Below, one piece after another: positions 34,834 through 44,940 of a DNA stretch of 50,532 nt (position 1 is its first letter; every line of letters starts with the position of its first letter). Under the pieces are notes generated by a model. That model searched no databases and was not told the DNA's origin. It saw only the letters and a list, made by a program, of their open reading frames with translations. The stretch is from assembly GCA_017454745.1 (NCBI GenBank), contig JAFTCL010000022.1:1-50532 (forward strand), given 5' to 3'. The stretch comes from Kiritimatiellia bacterium. GTDB lineage: Bacteria; Verrucomicrobiota; Kiritimatiellia; RFP12; UBA1067. The translations under genes were made by a program, and so were the position numbers.

Positions 34834-36144
34834 ATGAAACTTTTATTGATATTGTTTAGTACCGCCGCCATAGCCGCATGTTCTCATGCGCTCAACCCGA
34901 TAATACCAGAAGGAGAATTTTTCTCTGATCCGGCACCGCGTGTTGGCCCGGACGGTACGCTCTGGATATTCGGTTCGCGTGACGAGACCATTAACAGTTG
35001 GTGTACCGTTTTCAATGATGTCATTGAAACCCGGAATTTGGTGGACTTTAAGCTCCACAAAGGTGTTCTAGCTTCAAATGGAGACGCGGACGCGATTCCA
35101 GAATCGAACGCTCTGCTTTACGCCCCTGACGCAATCTTCCTCAATGGGAAATGGCATATTTTCTATTGCATGCCGGACAAAAACCACCGTGAAGGCGTTG
35201 TCGATGCTGTCCTGCCTACCGGGCCGTACTCGGGATCGCGTAAGGTTGTCGGATGTAACGCGATTGACCCTTCGATATTTCGCGATGACGACGGCACCCT
35301 CTATTACAATTGGGGACAGTTCGCTTTAAGCGGAGCGGTTTTCAAGCCCGACCTAAGCGGCATCGACCCCGCAACGGTACATAATAACATTATCAGCGAA
35401 GCCGGACATAATTTCCATGAGGGCATCCAACTTACAAAACGCAACGGAATTTATTATCTTGTCTTTGCGGATATCGGTCGCCGACGCACGCCGACGTGTA
35501 TCGGATACGCGACTTCAGACAAACCGTTCGGACCGTATGTTTACCGTGGCGTCATTATTGACAATTATGGTTGCGATGCGCAATCTTGGAACAACCATGG
35601 CGGTATCTTCGAACACAACGGACGTTGGTACGTTCTTTACCACAGATCGACAAACGGAACAAGATATTTGCGCAAAGCCTGCATTGAGCCGATTGCTTTC
35701 GATGAAAACGGTTTTATAGCAGAAGTCGAAATGACCTCAAACGGGGCAGGACCGGAATTGGATCCTTTCCAAGACACCCCCGCCCGCATCGCTTGTACTT
35801 TGAGCGGTAAAGCGCACATAAAAACGTTACCGGACAAACATGAAAGGCTTTCAGGTCTCAATGCCGGCGACTCCGCTACTTGGCGGTATTTCAATTTCAC
35901 GCGGAATCCGATAGAGCTGGTAATGCGAATCATACCGAATGGCGGCGGTTATATTGAACTGCGGGACGCAAAAGGCGCTTCGTACGGAATCGCAAAAGTA
36001 CCATCCGGCAACGGTAATGACATTACGGAAATACGGTTGCCGCTAACGCGCCCGTTTCCAATCGGTAGAGGCGCGGTGGTGCTTGGATTTAACGGCAAGC
36101 AAAACACCCCGCTATTCGAGTTGGATTCGTTTATCTTCCGCTAA
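34834..36144 (+). CDS. GH43-like lipoprotein glycosidase
   Basis: 436 residues from ATG 34834. The start MKLLLILFSTAAIAAC is a lipoprotein signal (IAAC lipobox, Cys 16). The five-bladed propeller has GH43-like acidic residues in FFSDPAPRVGPDG (general base Asp), AIDPSIFRDDDGTLYYNWG and HNFHEGIQLTKRNGIYYL (acid Glu). The C-terminal about 120 residues look like a CBM6-type beta sandwich. It should release xylose or arabinose units outside the cell; the exact substrate is unknown. TTG 34828 is ten bases after GGGAGG and could be the real start, adding two residues. Base composition is lower in GC than its neighbours. Confidence 0.8.
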   Translation: MKLLLILFSTAAIAACSHALNPIIPEGEFFSDPAPRVGPDGTLWIFGSRDETINSWCTVFNDVIETRNLVDFKLHKGVLASNGDADAIPESNALLYAPDAIFLNGKWHIFYCMPDKNHREGVVDAVLPTGPYSGSRKVVGCNAIDPSIFRDDDGTLYYNWGQFALSGAVFKPDLSGIDPATVHNNIISEAGHNFHEGIQLTKRNGIYYLVFADIGRRRTPTCIGYATSDKPFGPYVYRGVIIDNYGCDAQSWNNHGGIFEHNGRWYVLYHRSTNGTRYLRKACIEPIAFDENGFIAEVEMTSNGAGPELDPFQDTPARIACTLSGKAHIKTLPDKHERLSGLNAGDSATWRYFNFTRNPIELVMRIIPNGGGYIELRDAKGASYGIAKVPSGNGNDITEIRLPLTRPFPIGRGAVVLGFNGKQNTPLFELDSFIFR

Positions 36145-36151
36145 CCGCAGG

Positions 36152-37111
36152 CTAGTTCTTCGCCAACAGGCAACGAACTAAGCGGTTTTCGCAAATTTGG
36201 CACAATTGCGGCGGCGTGTCGGCACACTTCGGCATTGCGACCGAGCAACGGTCATGGAACCGGCACCCGCTCGGGAAATTACCGGCGGCCGGCACTTGGC
36301 CGGGAATCGCCTGCAAGCGGTTGCCTCTAGTGCTGGCCGAGGGCAAAGCCGCCAACAACGAGCGGGAATAAGGATGGCGCGGATGGCGGAAAAACTCTTC
36401 CGCCGGCGCCTGCTCAACAATCTGCCCGGCGTACATAACGGCAATGCGGGTCGCCATGCGGTACACCACGCCCATGTCGTGGGTAATCAGCAACAAGCCG
36501 GAATTCTTGCGGTGCAGCTTGCGCATCAGATCGAGAATCTGCGCCTGAATGGTCACGTCCAATGCCGTGGTCGGTTCGTCGGCAATCATCAGATCCGGCT
36601 CCAGCATCATGCCCATCGCAATCATCACCCGCTGTTGCATTCCGCCCGAAAGTTCAAAGGGATATGCTTTGGCCCGGACTTCAGGATCGGGTATGCCGAC
36701 CTTCGCCAGCCATTCAAGCGACATATCGCGGGCGGCGGCTTTGCTGACATCCCGATGCAACAGCACCACCTCTTCAAGCTGGTTTCCGATACGGTGCAAT
36801 GGCGACAACGAAGTCATCGGGTCCTGGAAAATCACCCCGATCTTCGCGCCGCGGATTTTGCGCAATTGCGGAATCGGCATATTAACCAAATCCTGCCCGT
36901 CAAACAGGATTTTCCCGCCCGCAACCTTTGAAGGCGGTGACGGCAGCAAACGCGGGATGCTCATCGCCGTGGCGGATTTTCCGCAACCGGATTCGCCGAC
37001 CAAACCCAACACCTCGCCGCGATCTAAAGTCAGGGACACCCCATCCACCGCACGGGTGGTGCGGTCGTCCGAGACAAAATCAATGCACAGATCGGAGATT
37101 TCCAGTAACAT
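36152..37111 (-). CDS. OppD/DppD-type peptide ABC transporter ATPase (orphan)
   Basis: 319 residues; AAGGG precedes ATG 37111. Walker A GESGCGKSA, signature LSGGMQQRV, Walker B LMIADEPT and a C-terminal oligopeptide/dipeptide-type tail (GCRFHDRCSVAMPKC, further cysteines CQICENRLVRC). It would power import of di- or oligopeptides, or nickel, at the inner membrane. No permease, OppF or binding protein is adjacent, so it must act with genes elsewhere. It follows icd by 19 bases at the end of a minus-strand run. Confidence 0.9.
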   Translation of the reverse strand: MLLEISDLCIDFVSDDRTTRAVDGVSLTLDRGEVLGLVGESGCGKSATAMSIPRLLPSPPSKVAGGKILFDGQDLVNMPIPQLRKIRGAKIGVIFQDPMTSLSPLHRIGNQLEEVVLLHRDVSKAAARDMSLEWLAKVGIPDPEVRAKAYPFELSGGMQQRVMIAMGMMLEPDLMIADEPTTALDVTIQAQILDLMRKLHRKNSGLLLITHDMGVVYRMATRIAVMYAGQIVEQAPAEEFFRHPRHPYSRSLLAALPSASTRGNRLQAIPGQVPAAGNFPSGCRFHDRCSVAMPKCADTPPQLCQICENRLVRCLLAKN

Positions 37112-37130
37112 ACCAACCCTTTCCGATTCT

Positions 37131-38396
37131 TTAATCCATTGCGGCCGCCAACGCTTTCCCAAAGGCGCTGCAGGAAATTTCGGTTGCGCCCTCCATCAAA
37201 CGAGCCAAATCGTAAGTAACGGTCTTGGCGGCGATCACCCGATCCATGGCGGCAATAATCTTATCCGCAGCCTCGGTCCACCCCAGATACCGCAGCATCA
37301 TCTCTCCGGACAAAACCAGCGAACCGGGGTTTACCTTGTCCAAACCGGCATACTTCGGCGCAGTGCCGTGGGTAGCCTCAAACACCGCCGCCCCGGTGAC
37401 GTAATTGATGTTGGCGCCGGGCGCGATACCGATACCGCCCACACACGCCGCCAAGGCGTCCGAAACATAATCGCCGTTGAGATTAAGGGTGGCTATCACG
37501 CTGTACTCCGCCGGACGTGTTAAAATCTGTTGCAGGAAAGCGTCGCAGATACAATCCTTAACCACAATCTCGCGTCCGGTCTTGGGATTGTTAAACCGGC
37601 ACCACGGGCCTTGCCCAATCAATTCAGCTCCATATTCGCGACGGGCCAAAGCATAACCCCAGTCGCGGAAACCGCCCTCGGTGAATTTCTGGATGTTGCC
37701 CTTATGCACCAACGTCACGCTGGGACGGTCATTGGCGATGGCGTAATCAATTGCCGCCCGGATCAAACGCTCCGAACCTTCCACGGAAACCGGCTTAATG
37801 CCAATCGATGAAGTTTCCGGGAAACGGATTTTCTTTACGCCCATCTCGCGGGTCAGGAAATCAATCACTTTGCGGGCTTCCGGGGTTCCCTGCATCCACT
37901 CGATGCCGGCGTAAATATCCTCGGTGTTTTCCCGGAAAATAACCATGTCGGTCAATTCCGGATGCAACACCGGAGACGGCGCCCCCTTAAACCAGCGCAC
38001 CGGGCGCAAACACACGTAAAGGTCAAGCTGCTGGCGCAACGCCACGTTAATCGATCGGATGCCGCCACCCACCGGCGTGGTGAGCGGCCCCTTGATCGAG
38101 ACCAGATACTCTCGGCAAGCAGCAAGCGTCTCTTCCGGCAACCAAGTGTTCGGCCCGTAAACCGCGTTGGCTTTCTCCCCGGCAAAAATCTCCATCCAAA
38201 CGATTTTTCGCGAATCTCCGTATGCGGACTTGACAGCCGCGTTCCACACCGTCATTGCGGCGCGGGTGATGTCCGGACCGGTTCCGTCCCCTTCGATAAA
38301 GGGAATAACGGGGAAATCGGGAACTTTTAAAGCCCCGTCCTCCCCCATCTCAATTTTACTGCCGAACGTCGGCACTCTGACTTTATTGAAATCCAT
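37131..38396 (-). CDS. icd: NADP-type isocitrate dehydrogenase
   Basis: 421 residues from ATG 38396 (GGAGAAAATTG upstream). Substrate and catalytic signatures are [31 protein letters not shown] (the phosphorylatable Ser region of E. coli Icd), [39 protein letters not shown] and [10 protein letters not shown]. It oxidatively decarboxylates isocitrate to 2-oxoglutarate. This supports at least a biosynthetic TCA branch. It lies in a run of unrelated genes. Confidence 0.97.
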   Translation of the reverse strand: MDFNKVRVPTFGSKIEMGEDGALKVPDFPVIPFIEGDGTGPDITRAAMTVWNAAVKSAYGDSRKIVWMEIFAGEKANAVYGPNTWLPEETLAACREYLVSIKGPLTTPVGGGIRSINVALRQQLDLYVCLRPVRWFKGAPSPVLHPELTDMVIFRENTEDIYAGIEWMQGTPEARKVIDFLTREMGVKKIRFPETSSIGIKPVSVEGSERLIRAAIDYAIANDRPSVTLVHKGNIQKFTEGGFRDWGYALARREYGAELIGQGPWCRFNNPKTGREIVVKDCICDAFLQQILTRPAEYSVIATLNLNGDYVSDALAACVGGIGIAPGANINYVTGAAVFEATHGTAPKYAGLDKVNPGSLVLSGEMMLRYLGWTEAADKIIAAMDRVIAAKTVTYDLARLMEGATEISCSAFGKALAAAMD

Positions 38397-38419
38397 CAAT
38401 TTTCTCCGAGAAGAAACGG

Positions 38420-39793
38420 CTACTTTCCGCAAGCTTCCTTGAAGAACGGAGTCACCGCGTCCGCCCAAATGATGTAGCCGTCGTGGTTGGGATGCAACAG
38501 ATCCGGCATCAGCTCTCGCGGCAGTTCGCCGTTGTCTTTCAGATATTTTTGGTTGAAATCGCACCACAACACCCGGTCGTTATCGGCATAACCCTTGATA
38601 ATCGCGTTGACTTTTTCGTTTTTGATTCGTCCATGGTCGCCGGAGTCCTTACCTCGCGGGAAAATCGGGAGAAGCAGGATTTTGGCTTCTGGGTGCTTTT
38701 GCGCGATAATATCAAGAATCTTGCGAATGCCGGCGGCGATATGTTCGGGATTGTCGCCATTGTTGGTGCCGATCATCAGCATGAAAAGTTTGGCCTTGTA
38801 TCCCTCAAGCTCACCGTTCTGCAACCGCCAGATCACATGCTGGGTACGATCACCGCCATAACCGAGGTTAAGGATGTTGTAATCCTTGAAACGTTCCTGA
38901 AAGACCTTCTTTCCGGGGCCCTCCCAGTTGTGGGTGATGGAATCGCCCACGAACACCACATCGAACTCTTTGCTGGCGTTATTGCAGATCTGACTGCGTT
39001 TTTGGGCCATCCGCCCCAAGAAATCGCGAACGCGCCCCTCGGCCCGCAATGTGCGAGGCTCGAAAGGACCGGCGGCTAAACATTTCTTAATCTGCGGGAT
39101 TATCGATTCCGCCCAAATTTCATACCCTTGGCCGTTGGGATGCAAACGGTCGGGCATAATTTCCTTCGGCAGGATTCCGTCCGCCGTAAGGAAACGCTGG
39201 TTGAAATCGCACCAGATCACCCGCTCGCCGTCACACAGCTGTTTTATGCCGGCGTTTACCTGCTCGTTGCGCATACGGCAGGGATCGTTCGGGCCTTCCC
39301 CACGCGGGAAAATCGCGCAAAGCAAGGTTCGCGCCTCCGGCTGCTTCTGCCGGATCCGACCCAAAATCCGACTGATGCCCTCGATGGTGTCAATCGGGGT
39401 TTCCACCGATACCGGATGGTGCCCGGAATTGTTGGTCCCGATCATCAGCACTATGCACTTTGCCTTGTAACCGTCCAGTTCGCCGTGGTCAATGCGCCAC
39501 AACACGTGTTCGGTCCGGTCTGCGCTGTAACCAAGGTTCAACGCTTTGAACGGTTCGCCGGCAAAATATTTCTCCCACTGGGCCTTGCCGCGGCTCTCCC
39601 AAAAGTCGGTGATGGAATCGCCAATGAACACCACTTCCGATCCGCCCGCTTTCACCAGCTCCTGTTTAGCGGCGAACCGTTTCTGCCACCAACTGTTCGG
39701 GTCGGTACTCTGCGGCACCGGATTTATCGACAACTGGGCGCTGGCCGACAACGCCGCCGTCAACGCAAACAAAGCCACTGCTGTTTTGTTCAT
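38420..39793 (-). CDS. Secreted tandem SGNH/GDSL hydrolase
   Basis: 457 residues, signal peptide at ATG 39793 (AAGGAG upstream). Two complete SGNH domains in a row: copy 1 with [19 protein letters not shown] and MPDRLHPNG; copy 2 with [19 protein letters not shown] and MPDLLHPNH. Each keeps Ser, Asn, Asp and His, so both should be active. Similarity to platelet-activating-factor acetylhydrolase IB-like esterases suggests deacetylation of surface or polysaccharide acetyl groups. The two copies are clearly related by internal duplication. Confidence 0.9.
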   Translation of the reverse strand: MNKTAVALFALTAALSASAQLSINPVPQSTDPNSWWQKRFAAKQELVKAGGSEVVFIGDSITDFWESRGKAQWEKYFAGEPFKALNLGYSADRTEHVLWRIDHGELDGYKAKCIVLMIGTNNSGHHPVSVETPIDTIEGISRILGRIRQKQPEARTLLCAIFPRGEGPNDPCRMRNEQVNAGIKQLCDGERVIWCDFNQRFLTADGILPKEIMPDRLHPNGQGYEIWAESIIPQIKKCLAAGPFEPRTLRAEGRVRDFLGRMAQKRSQICNNASKEFDVVFVGDSITHNWEGPGKKVFQERFKDYNILNLGYGGDRTQHVIWRLQNGELEGYKAKLFMLMIGTNNGDNPEHIAAGIRKILDIIAQKHPEAKILLLPIFPRGKDSGDHGRIKNEKVNAIIKGYADNDRVLWCDFNQKYLKDNGELPRELMPDLLHPNHDGYIIWADAVTPFFKEACGK

Positions 39794-39818
39794 TCCGATT
39801 CTCCTTATAGCCTGGACA

Positions 39819-41687
39819 TTAATTTTCGTTCGAGTGCAGACCGCCGGACCCGCCGCTGAATGCGATGTTCCCGTGTTCCGGATCTTCCGGCAGCGCTTGC
39901 GAACAACTCCATATGCACGCTCCGCAGTGTACGCACTTCTCCCGGTCAAAAGCCGGAACGCCGTTATCCTCGCCCACGGTTATCGCCTGCGCAGAACAGA
40001 TTTCGATACAGGTGCGGGCCTGGCATTTGGCGCAAAGCTCCGGATGGACGAACGTCACGTGGTCGGCGAACCCGCCGGCCGCCTGCACCTTGCCGCCTTT
40101 GAACAGCGCGTCCTGGTGCGACATCAACAGATTCCCGTCCAACTTGATTTCCGGCCACCCCATTTTGTTCATCACCGCATCGTGCAACGGCTTCTTGTCC
40201 TTGGCGCACTGCGCTTTGATGGACTCCAAATCCTCGCGGGTCAACTTATCGCATATCAACGAATCAAGCGGCTTGATTTTACGGGACGGCGGCACGGTCT
40301 TGCAATTAACGTGCAAAGCGCCTTTCGTAATGCCGCACATTCCGGTACCCATAACCCCCAACATCAGACTCTTCTGGAAACCGTCGCGGGCGCACTTCGC
40401 CTGCTTCAATTCCTTATCCTGCACATCCGCCCGGCGACGGGCGACATACGCGGTCTCAAGATTTTCCTTGGTGAATTCTTTTCCGGATTTCAGCAGCTCT
40501 ATCACGCCTTCGGCCAACAGAACGCCGCTGCGCCAAGCCTCGTCAACTCCGGAATTGGTCAAGACGTTCGTAGTTCCCGACCCCTCACCGATCCGGGCGT
40601 AACCGTCGCCGCACAGGAACGGCTCGCCGCGAACGCCGGACTCCTGCAACGATTTCGCGCCCCAGGAACGTAGCGAACCGCCCTCGATATGCCGCCAAAT
40701 GTACGGGTGCGTCATCCAATGCTGGAGATAACGGTAACTGGTGCGAACCGGGCTTTCCATCCAAGACGGAACAAAGATGCCCATTGATGCGGAACGGTCA
40801 GGATAAACGTAGAAGAAACCGAAAATCTCCGGTTCCGGATATCCCATAGTGTGGATAACCGTGCCCGCCGGGAGCGTGCAAGAATCCGGCAACTGCACCA
40901 CCGCCTTCATGCCCACCGCCCAGTCGTGCTGGTGGTTGCCCTCCGGCAAACCGAAATGTTTGTCCAGCGCACGGCCGACCGGGCCAACCGGACCGTCGCC
41001 TACCACCGTCAACGCCGCATGGATATCCATCCCCGGCATGTACATCATGCCGTCCGGGTTGCCCTTCTTGTCCACCCCCTGGTCGGCCAGACGCACCCCT
41101 ATCACCTTGTCGCCGTTCAGCACCGGGGCGGCCACCGGCGTACCGGGCCAAATCTGCACCAGACCGGTCTCCATGAGTTTCGAGCCGGCCCAAGAGATGA
41201 ACGATCCCATCGACATCGTAAGCCCCGGCTCCTTGCGCAGGAACGGCGGAATCCAAGGCAACTCGGCGGCATGGAACTGGCGGCCCTTCATAACGCGCAT
41301 CCCCGATCCCATCTTGAAAGCGCCGCGCATGAACTTATCCGACACCGACTGGCGTTCCGCGCCTATCGGGTCAAACATATAGGCCATCGTTTCGCTGCAA
41401 ACATCGGCGGCGTTGGGAATCTCTTTCGCCAAATCCAAATCGGGAAACGATGCCCGTATGGAGCGTCCGCTGGTAACCACCCCGGACACGCCGAACCCGA
41501 TATCGTCCGCCCGCTCGTAACACAGAATCTGCAACGGGCAGCCGAGCATCACTTTACTCTCGATCGCCGGCGTACCGTCCGGATTTACCAACGCCCTGGA
41601 CAAGGTGGTCAGAAAACCGGCGTTAGCCGGGCCAAATCCGACACAGACGATATCCGCCTCCATGGTCTGTCTTTCGATTTCGCTCAT
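39819..41687 (-). CDS. ETF-ubiquinone oxidoreductase-like flavoprotein with ferredoxin tail
   Basis: 622 residues. The N-terminal FAD site is CVGFGPANAGF, and the later FAD segment is FLCGDGYARIGEG. The C-terminus carries two cysteine groups, CAKCQARTCIEIC and CVHCGACIWSC, so one or two 4Fe-4S clusters are possible where classical ETF-QO has one. These enzymes pass electrons from electron-transfer flavoprotein to membrane quinone. No etfA or etfB is nearby. An intact copy in a genome that otherwise looks fermentative is notable; FixC-like or related geranylgeranyl-reductase-type roles remain possible. Confidence 0.85.
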   Translation of the reverse strand: MSEIERQTMEADIVCVGFGPANAGFLTTLSRALVNPDGTPAIESKVMLGCPLQILCYERADDIGFGVSGVVTSGRSIRASFPDLDLAKEIPNAADVCSETMAYMFDPIGAERQSVSDKFMRGAFKMGSGMRVMKGRQFHAAELPWIPPFLRKEPGLTMSMGSFISWAGSKLMETGLVQIWPGTPVAAPVLNGDKVIGVRLADQGVDKKGNPDGMMYMPGMDIHAALTVVGDGPVGPVGRALDKHFGLPEGNHQHDWAVGMKAVVQLPDSCTLPAGTVIHTMGYPEPEIFGFFYVYPDRSASMGIFVPSWMESPVRTSYRYLQHWMTHPYIWRHIEGGSLRSWGAKSLQESGVRGEPFLCGDGYARIGEGSGTTNVLTNSGVDEAWRSGVLLAEGVIELLKSGKEFTKENLETAYVARRRADVQDKELKQAKCARDGFQKSLMLGVMGTGMCGITKGALHVNCKTVPPSRKIKPLDSLICDKLTREDLESIKAQCAKDKKPLHDAVMNKMGWPEIKLDGNLLMSHQDALFKGGKVQAAGGFADHVTFVHPELCAKCQARTCIEICSAQAITVGEDNGVPAFDREKCVHCGACIWSCSQALPEDPEHGNIAFSGGSGGLHSNEN

Positions 41688-41716
41688 TTTAATCCCCGTG
41701 GTTTCAGTGCCCGGCG

Positions 41717-42496
41717 CTATTCCAGCACCTTTAATTCGATTTTACGGAAATCGCACGGCGCGCTTTCCGACTGGATGGAAATCGTTCCCCGGTCAATCGC
41801 CAGTTTTCCGCCGTTGGCTTCGATTAACTTCTTGGCATCGCCGTCGGTGGGATCGTATTGCGGGTGATCGTACTCTAAAACGATTCTGCCGTTGATGCGG
41901 TGGATGATTTTTTCGGAACCGCGCACCTCAACCTCGCCAGTGACCCAGACATCGCCACGGTAGGTTTCCGAAGTGGACGACAACCCGTGCGGGGTATAGA
42001 GTTTTCCGTCTTTCTCGACATTGGTTCCGGGAGTGCAAAGGTTAAGCGTGGAACGGGAGCCGGTCTCAAACCCGCCAAGCAGCTGGACCTCGATCGACAC
42101 CGGGAAATCCTGGTCCAGACGCATTGTGGCGGGGTCTTGCCCGTGCAACATTAAACCGTTGTTGCGTCTGGCCCACCCCGGGCCGTCCTTTAACTGCTCG
42201 CCGACAAAGCGGTATTCGAAACGGAGCAGATATCGGCTGTAGGGCGTTTTGTAAAACAAATGCCCAAAGCGATTCTTGAACTCCCCCTGATACTCATCGC
42301 CGTACCGCACTTTTAGCAAACCGTCCTCGACGCGGAAGGTATTGGCGAAATTCTCCCCCAACGGATAACCCTTGATTTTCGGCATCCAGCCGTCAAGGTT
42401 TTTACCGTTAAACAGCGGTATCCAACCATCCTCCGCAAATGCCGGGACGCACAACAACGCCGCCGCCAATGCCGCAAACCAACCCTTACCACCCAT
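41717..42496 (-). CDS. Secreted DUF1080 (3-keto-disaccharide hydrolase-like) protein
   Basis: 259 residues. ATG 42496 is chosen because AGGAG lies seven bases upstream; ATG 42502 is almost on top of it. A signal peptide (WFAALAAALLCVPAFA) precedes the lectin-like jelly roll typical of DUF1080: WIPLFNGKNLDGW, FEYRFVGEQ, NNGLMLHGQDP, IEVQLLGG and GTISIQSESAPCDFRKI. The family is highly expanded in PVC bacteria, and some members hydrolyse 3-keto-glucosides. It probably acts in the periplasm. Confidence 0.88.
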   Translation of the reverse strand: MGGKGWFAALAAALLCVPAFAEDGWIPLFNGKNLDGWMPKIKGYPLGENFANTFRVEDGLLKVRYGDEYQGEFKNRFGHLFYKTPYSRYLLRFEYRFVGEQLKDGPGWARRNNGLMLHGQDPATMRLDQDFPVSIEVQLLGGFETGSRSTLNLCTPGTNVEKDGKLYTPHGLSSTSETYRGDVWVTGEVEVRGSEKIIHRINGRIVLEYDHPQYDPTDGDAKKLIEANGGKLAIDRGTISIQSESAPCDFRKIELKVLE

Positions 42497-42614
42497 AAAC
42501 ATTCTCCTGTTGCCGGCCATGCCCAAAACACCACTTAATAAAAATCAGCCTAATCATACCAAAAAACGCGACAACAATCCACCGCTTTTTTCGGTTGCCG
42601 GCGCCGTCCAACCG

Positions 42615-44051
42615 TTACAGCGAAGCCAGCTTCTTGGCGACCAGCCCGCCCACCACTTTGGGGTCGGCCTTGCCTTTGCTGAGCTTCATTACCTGCCCGA
42701 CAAAAAACCCCGCCGCCGCCTTCTTGCCGGCCTTGTAGTCGGCCACCGACTTCGGGTTCGCCGCTATCGCCTGATCCACGAACGCCTCCAGCGCGGCGGT
42801 GTCGCTCACCTGCCCCAACCCGCGGGACTCGACAATCTGCTTCGGGTCGCCTCCGCGTTCGAAAATCTCCGGCAGCAGCTCCTTCAGCGTCGGTCCGTTA
42901 ATCACCCCGTCCGCCGAAAGGTCAACCAGCGCGGCCAACGCGGCGGCGGGCATAGCGCACTCGCCGATTTCTTTGCCGCTGGCGTTCAACAGCGCCATCA
43001 CATCGCCAATGTACAGATTGCACAGTTGTTTGGCGCGTTTGGCATCCTTAAGCAGTTTGGCGGCGGACTCGAAATAATCCGCGTTCGCCTTGTCGGCGGA
43101 AAGCACATCGGCATCGTATTCGGCAATGCCGTATTGGGCGATCATCCGCTCCCGGCGGGCCGCCGGCAATTCCGGCAACTCACTGCGCCACTGCTCGATC
43201 TGTTCCTCGCTCAGCCGCACCGGAACCAGATCCGGCTCCGGGAAATAACGGTAGTCGTGGGCATTCTCCTTGCTTCGCATCGAATGCGTCTCGCCGGCGT
43301 CGGGATCCCACCGGCGGGTTTCCTGAATCACCGCGCCGCCACGCGCCACCAGGGCGTTTTGCCGGGCAGTCTCATACTCCAATGCGGCATAGATGCCCTT
43401 GAAGGTGTTCATGTTTTTGATTTCAACCTTCGTACCCAGCTCAACCTGCCCCTCAGGCCGAATCGAGATGTTAACGTCGGAACGCATATTGCCCTCTTCA
43501 AGGTTGCAATCGCTCACTCCGGCGTAAACCAATATCTGGCGCAGCGCCTGCAAATACGCCATCGCCTCGTCCGGGCTGGAGATGTCCGGCTCGCTGACAA
43601 TCTCCATCAACGGTGTTCCGCCGCGGTTGAAATCCACTCCGCTGAAACGCGAGTAGTGGTTTATCTTGGCCGCGTCCTCTTCCAAATGAATATGGTTGAT
43701 GCGGATGGTTTTGGGCCCGTTCGGAGTCTGGATGGTCACCCCGCCGCCAAGGCAAAGCGGATGGACGTTTTGGGAGATTTGGTAATCCTTCGCCATGTCC
43801 GGGTAAAAATAATTCTTACGGTCGAAGGTGCTGAAGGTGTTGATCTCGCACCCCAGCATCATGCCGGACATAACCGTGAGTTTTATCGCCTCCTCGTTCA
43901 TCACCGGCAAAGCCCCGGGATAGCCCAAGCAAACCGGGCAGACGTTGGTGTTGGGTTCGGCGCCGAACTGGAGCGAACAGCCGCAGAACATTTTCGTTCT
44001 GGTCTTCAACTGCACATGGGTCTCCAAACCGATCGTGGCAACCATCTTCAT
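42615..44051 (-). CDS. gatB: GatB, aspartyl/glutamyl-tRNA amidotransferase subunit B
   Basis: 478 residues, normal length. The start IGLETHVQLKTRTKMFCGC matches the conserved GatB N-terminus (with the Cys of the zinc site), followed by VCPVCLGYPGALPV, YFYPDMAKDYQISQ and the C-terminal YqeY-like tail. With GatA and GatC it converts Glu-tRNA-Gln or Asp-tRNA-Asn to the amide forms, so the organism uses the indirect route for one of these. GatA and GatC are not adjacent. The start is three bases after the mazG stop, and GGGAG at the mazG end serves as its ribosome site. Confidence 0.97.
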   Translation of the reverse strand: MKMVATIGLETHVQLKTRTKMFCGCSLQFGAEPNTNVCPVCLGYPGALPVMNEEAIKLTVMSGMMLGCEINTFSTFDRKNYFYPDMAKDYQISQNVHPLCLGGGVTIQTPNGPKTIRINHIHLEEDAAKINHYSRFSGVDFNRGGTPLMEIVSEPDISSPDEAMAYLQALRQILVYAGVSDCNLEEGNMRSDVNISIRPEGQVELGTKVEIKNMNTFKGIYAALEYETARQNALVARGGAVIQETRRWDPDAGETHSMRSKENAHDYRYFPEPDLVPVRLSEEQIEQWRSELPELPAARRERMIAQYGIAEYDADVLSADKANADYFESAAKLLKDAKRAKQLCNLYIGDVMALLNASGKEIGECAMPAAALAALVDLSADGVINGPTLKELLPEIFERGGDPKQIVESRGLGQVSDTAALEAFVDQAIAANPKSVADYKAGKKAAAGFFVGQVMKLSKGKADPKVVGGLVAKKLASL

Positions 44052-44054
44052 CGT

Positions 44055-44861
44055 TCACTCCCCCTGGCGTTCGCGTTTTTTAACCTCGTCCCAGATCGCG
44101 TCCATCTCCTCCAGCGTGCAGTCGGACATCTCCCTGCCGCTGTCGCGTATCGCCTTCTCCACCGCCCGGAAACGCCGAGAAAACTTGCCGGTGGTGGCGT
44201 TTAGCGCGAATTCGGAATCGACGCCGATAAAACGGCAGGTGTTGACCGCGGCGAAAAGCAGGTCGCCCATCTCTTCCTCGATGTGCACCCGGTCGCCGCC
44301 GGCGATCGCCTCGCGCAATTCGCGCAATTCTTCATCGACCTTGTCGAGCGCTCCTGACGAGTCTTTCCAGTCGAACCCCACCCTCGACGCTTTGGCTTGG
44401 GTCCGCTGCGCTTTTATCAGGGCCGGAAGCGCGGTTGGCACCCCGTCCAGCGCGGAACGGTCCGGGTTCTTCTTTTTCTCGGTTTGCTTGATCTGCTCCC
44501 AGTTGCGGAGCACTTGTCCGGTACCATCCACCTGCACATCGCCGAAAACGTGGGGATGGCGGCGGATCAGCTTGTCGCAAAGCGCATTCGCGACATCGTT
44601 AAGGTTGAATTTTCCCTCTTCTTCGCGGATTTCGCACTGGAACACCACCTGAAGCAGCACGTCGCCCAACTCTTCGCGGTGCAAATCAAGGTTGTCGCCA
44701 TCCATCGCGTCAAGCAGCTCGTACGCCTCTTCCAGCAAACAGGGTTTGAGCGTTTTGAGCGTCTGCTCGCGGTCCCAAGGACAGCCGCCCGGCGCCCGCA
44801 GGCGTTTCATCACCGCCACCAGCCGCTCTACGCCGGACAAATCAGTTTTCGTGTTTTCCAT
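44055..44861 (-). CDS. mazG: MazG nucleoside triphosphate pyrophosphohydrolase
   Basis: 268 residues from ATG 44861 (GGAGAAGCG upstream), with two MazG domains. The first contains GGCPWDREQTLKTL, LEEAYELLDA and EELGDVLLQV (the ExxE...ExxD Mg site); the second has VDEELRELREA and EEEMGDLLFA. It hydrolyses (d)NTPs to NMP and PPi, cleaning the nucleotide pool. It is translationally coupled to gatB. Confidence 0.96.
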   Translation of the reverse strand: MENTKTDLSGVERLVAVMKRLRAPGGCPWDREQTLKTLKPCLLEEAYELLDAMDGDNLDLHREELGDVLLQVVFQCEIREEEGKFNLNDVANALCDKLIRRHPHVFGDVQVDGTGQVLRNWEQIKQTEKKKNPDRSALDGVPTALPALIKAQRTQAKASRVGFDWKDSSGALDKVDEELRELREAIAGGDRVHIEEEMGDLLFAAVNTCRFIGVDSEFALNATTGKFSRRFRAVEKAIRDSGREMSDCTLEEMDAIWDEVKKRERQGE

Positions 44862-44940
44862 CGCTTCTCCAAAGCACAACCGCCGCAACCGCTGCGAGCG
44901 GGTTACGGCGGCGCGCAAACTGGCCAAGATTATCCCGCGG

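Noticed and set aside
42372..44204. 610-codon plus-strand ORF opposite gatB
   Set aside because: Shadow of the GC-rich gatB and DUF1080 genes on the other strand; His/Arg/Gln-rich composition and no domain.
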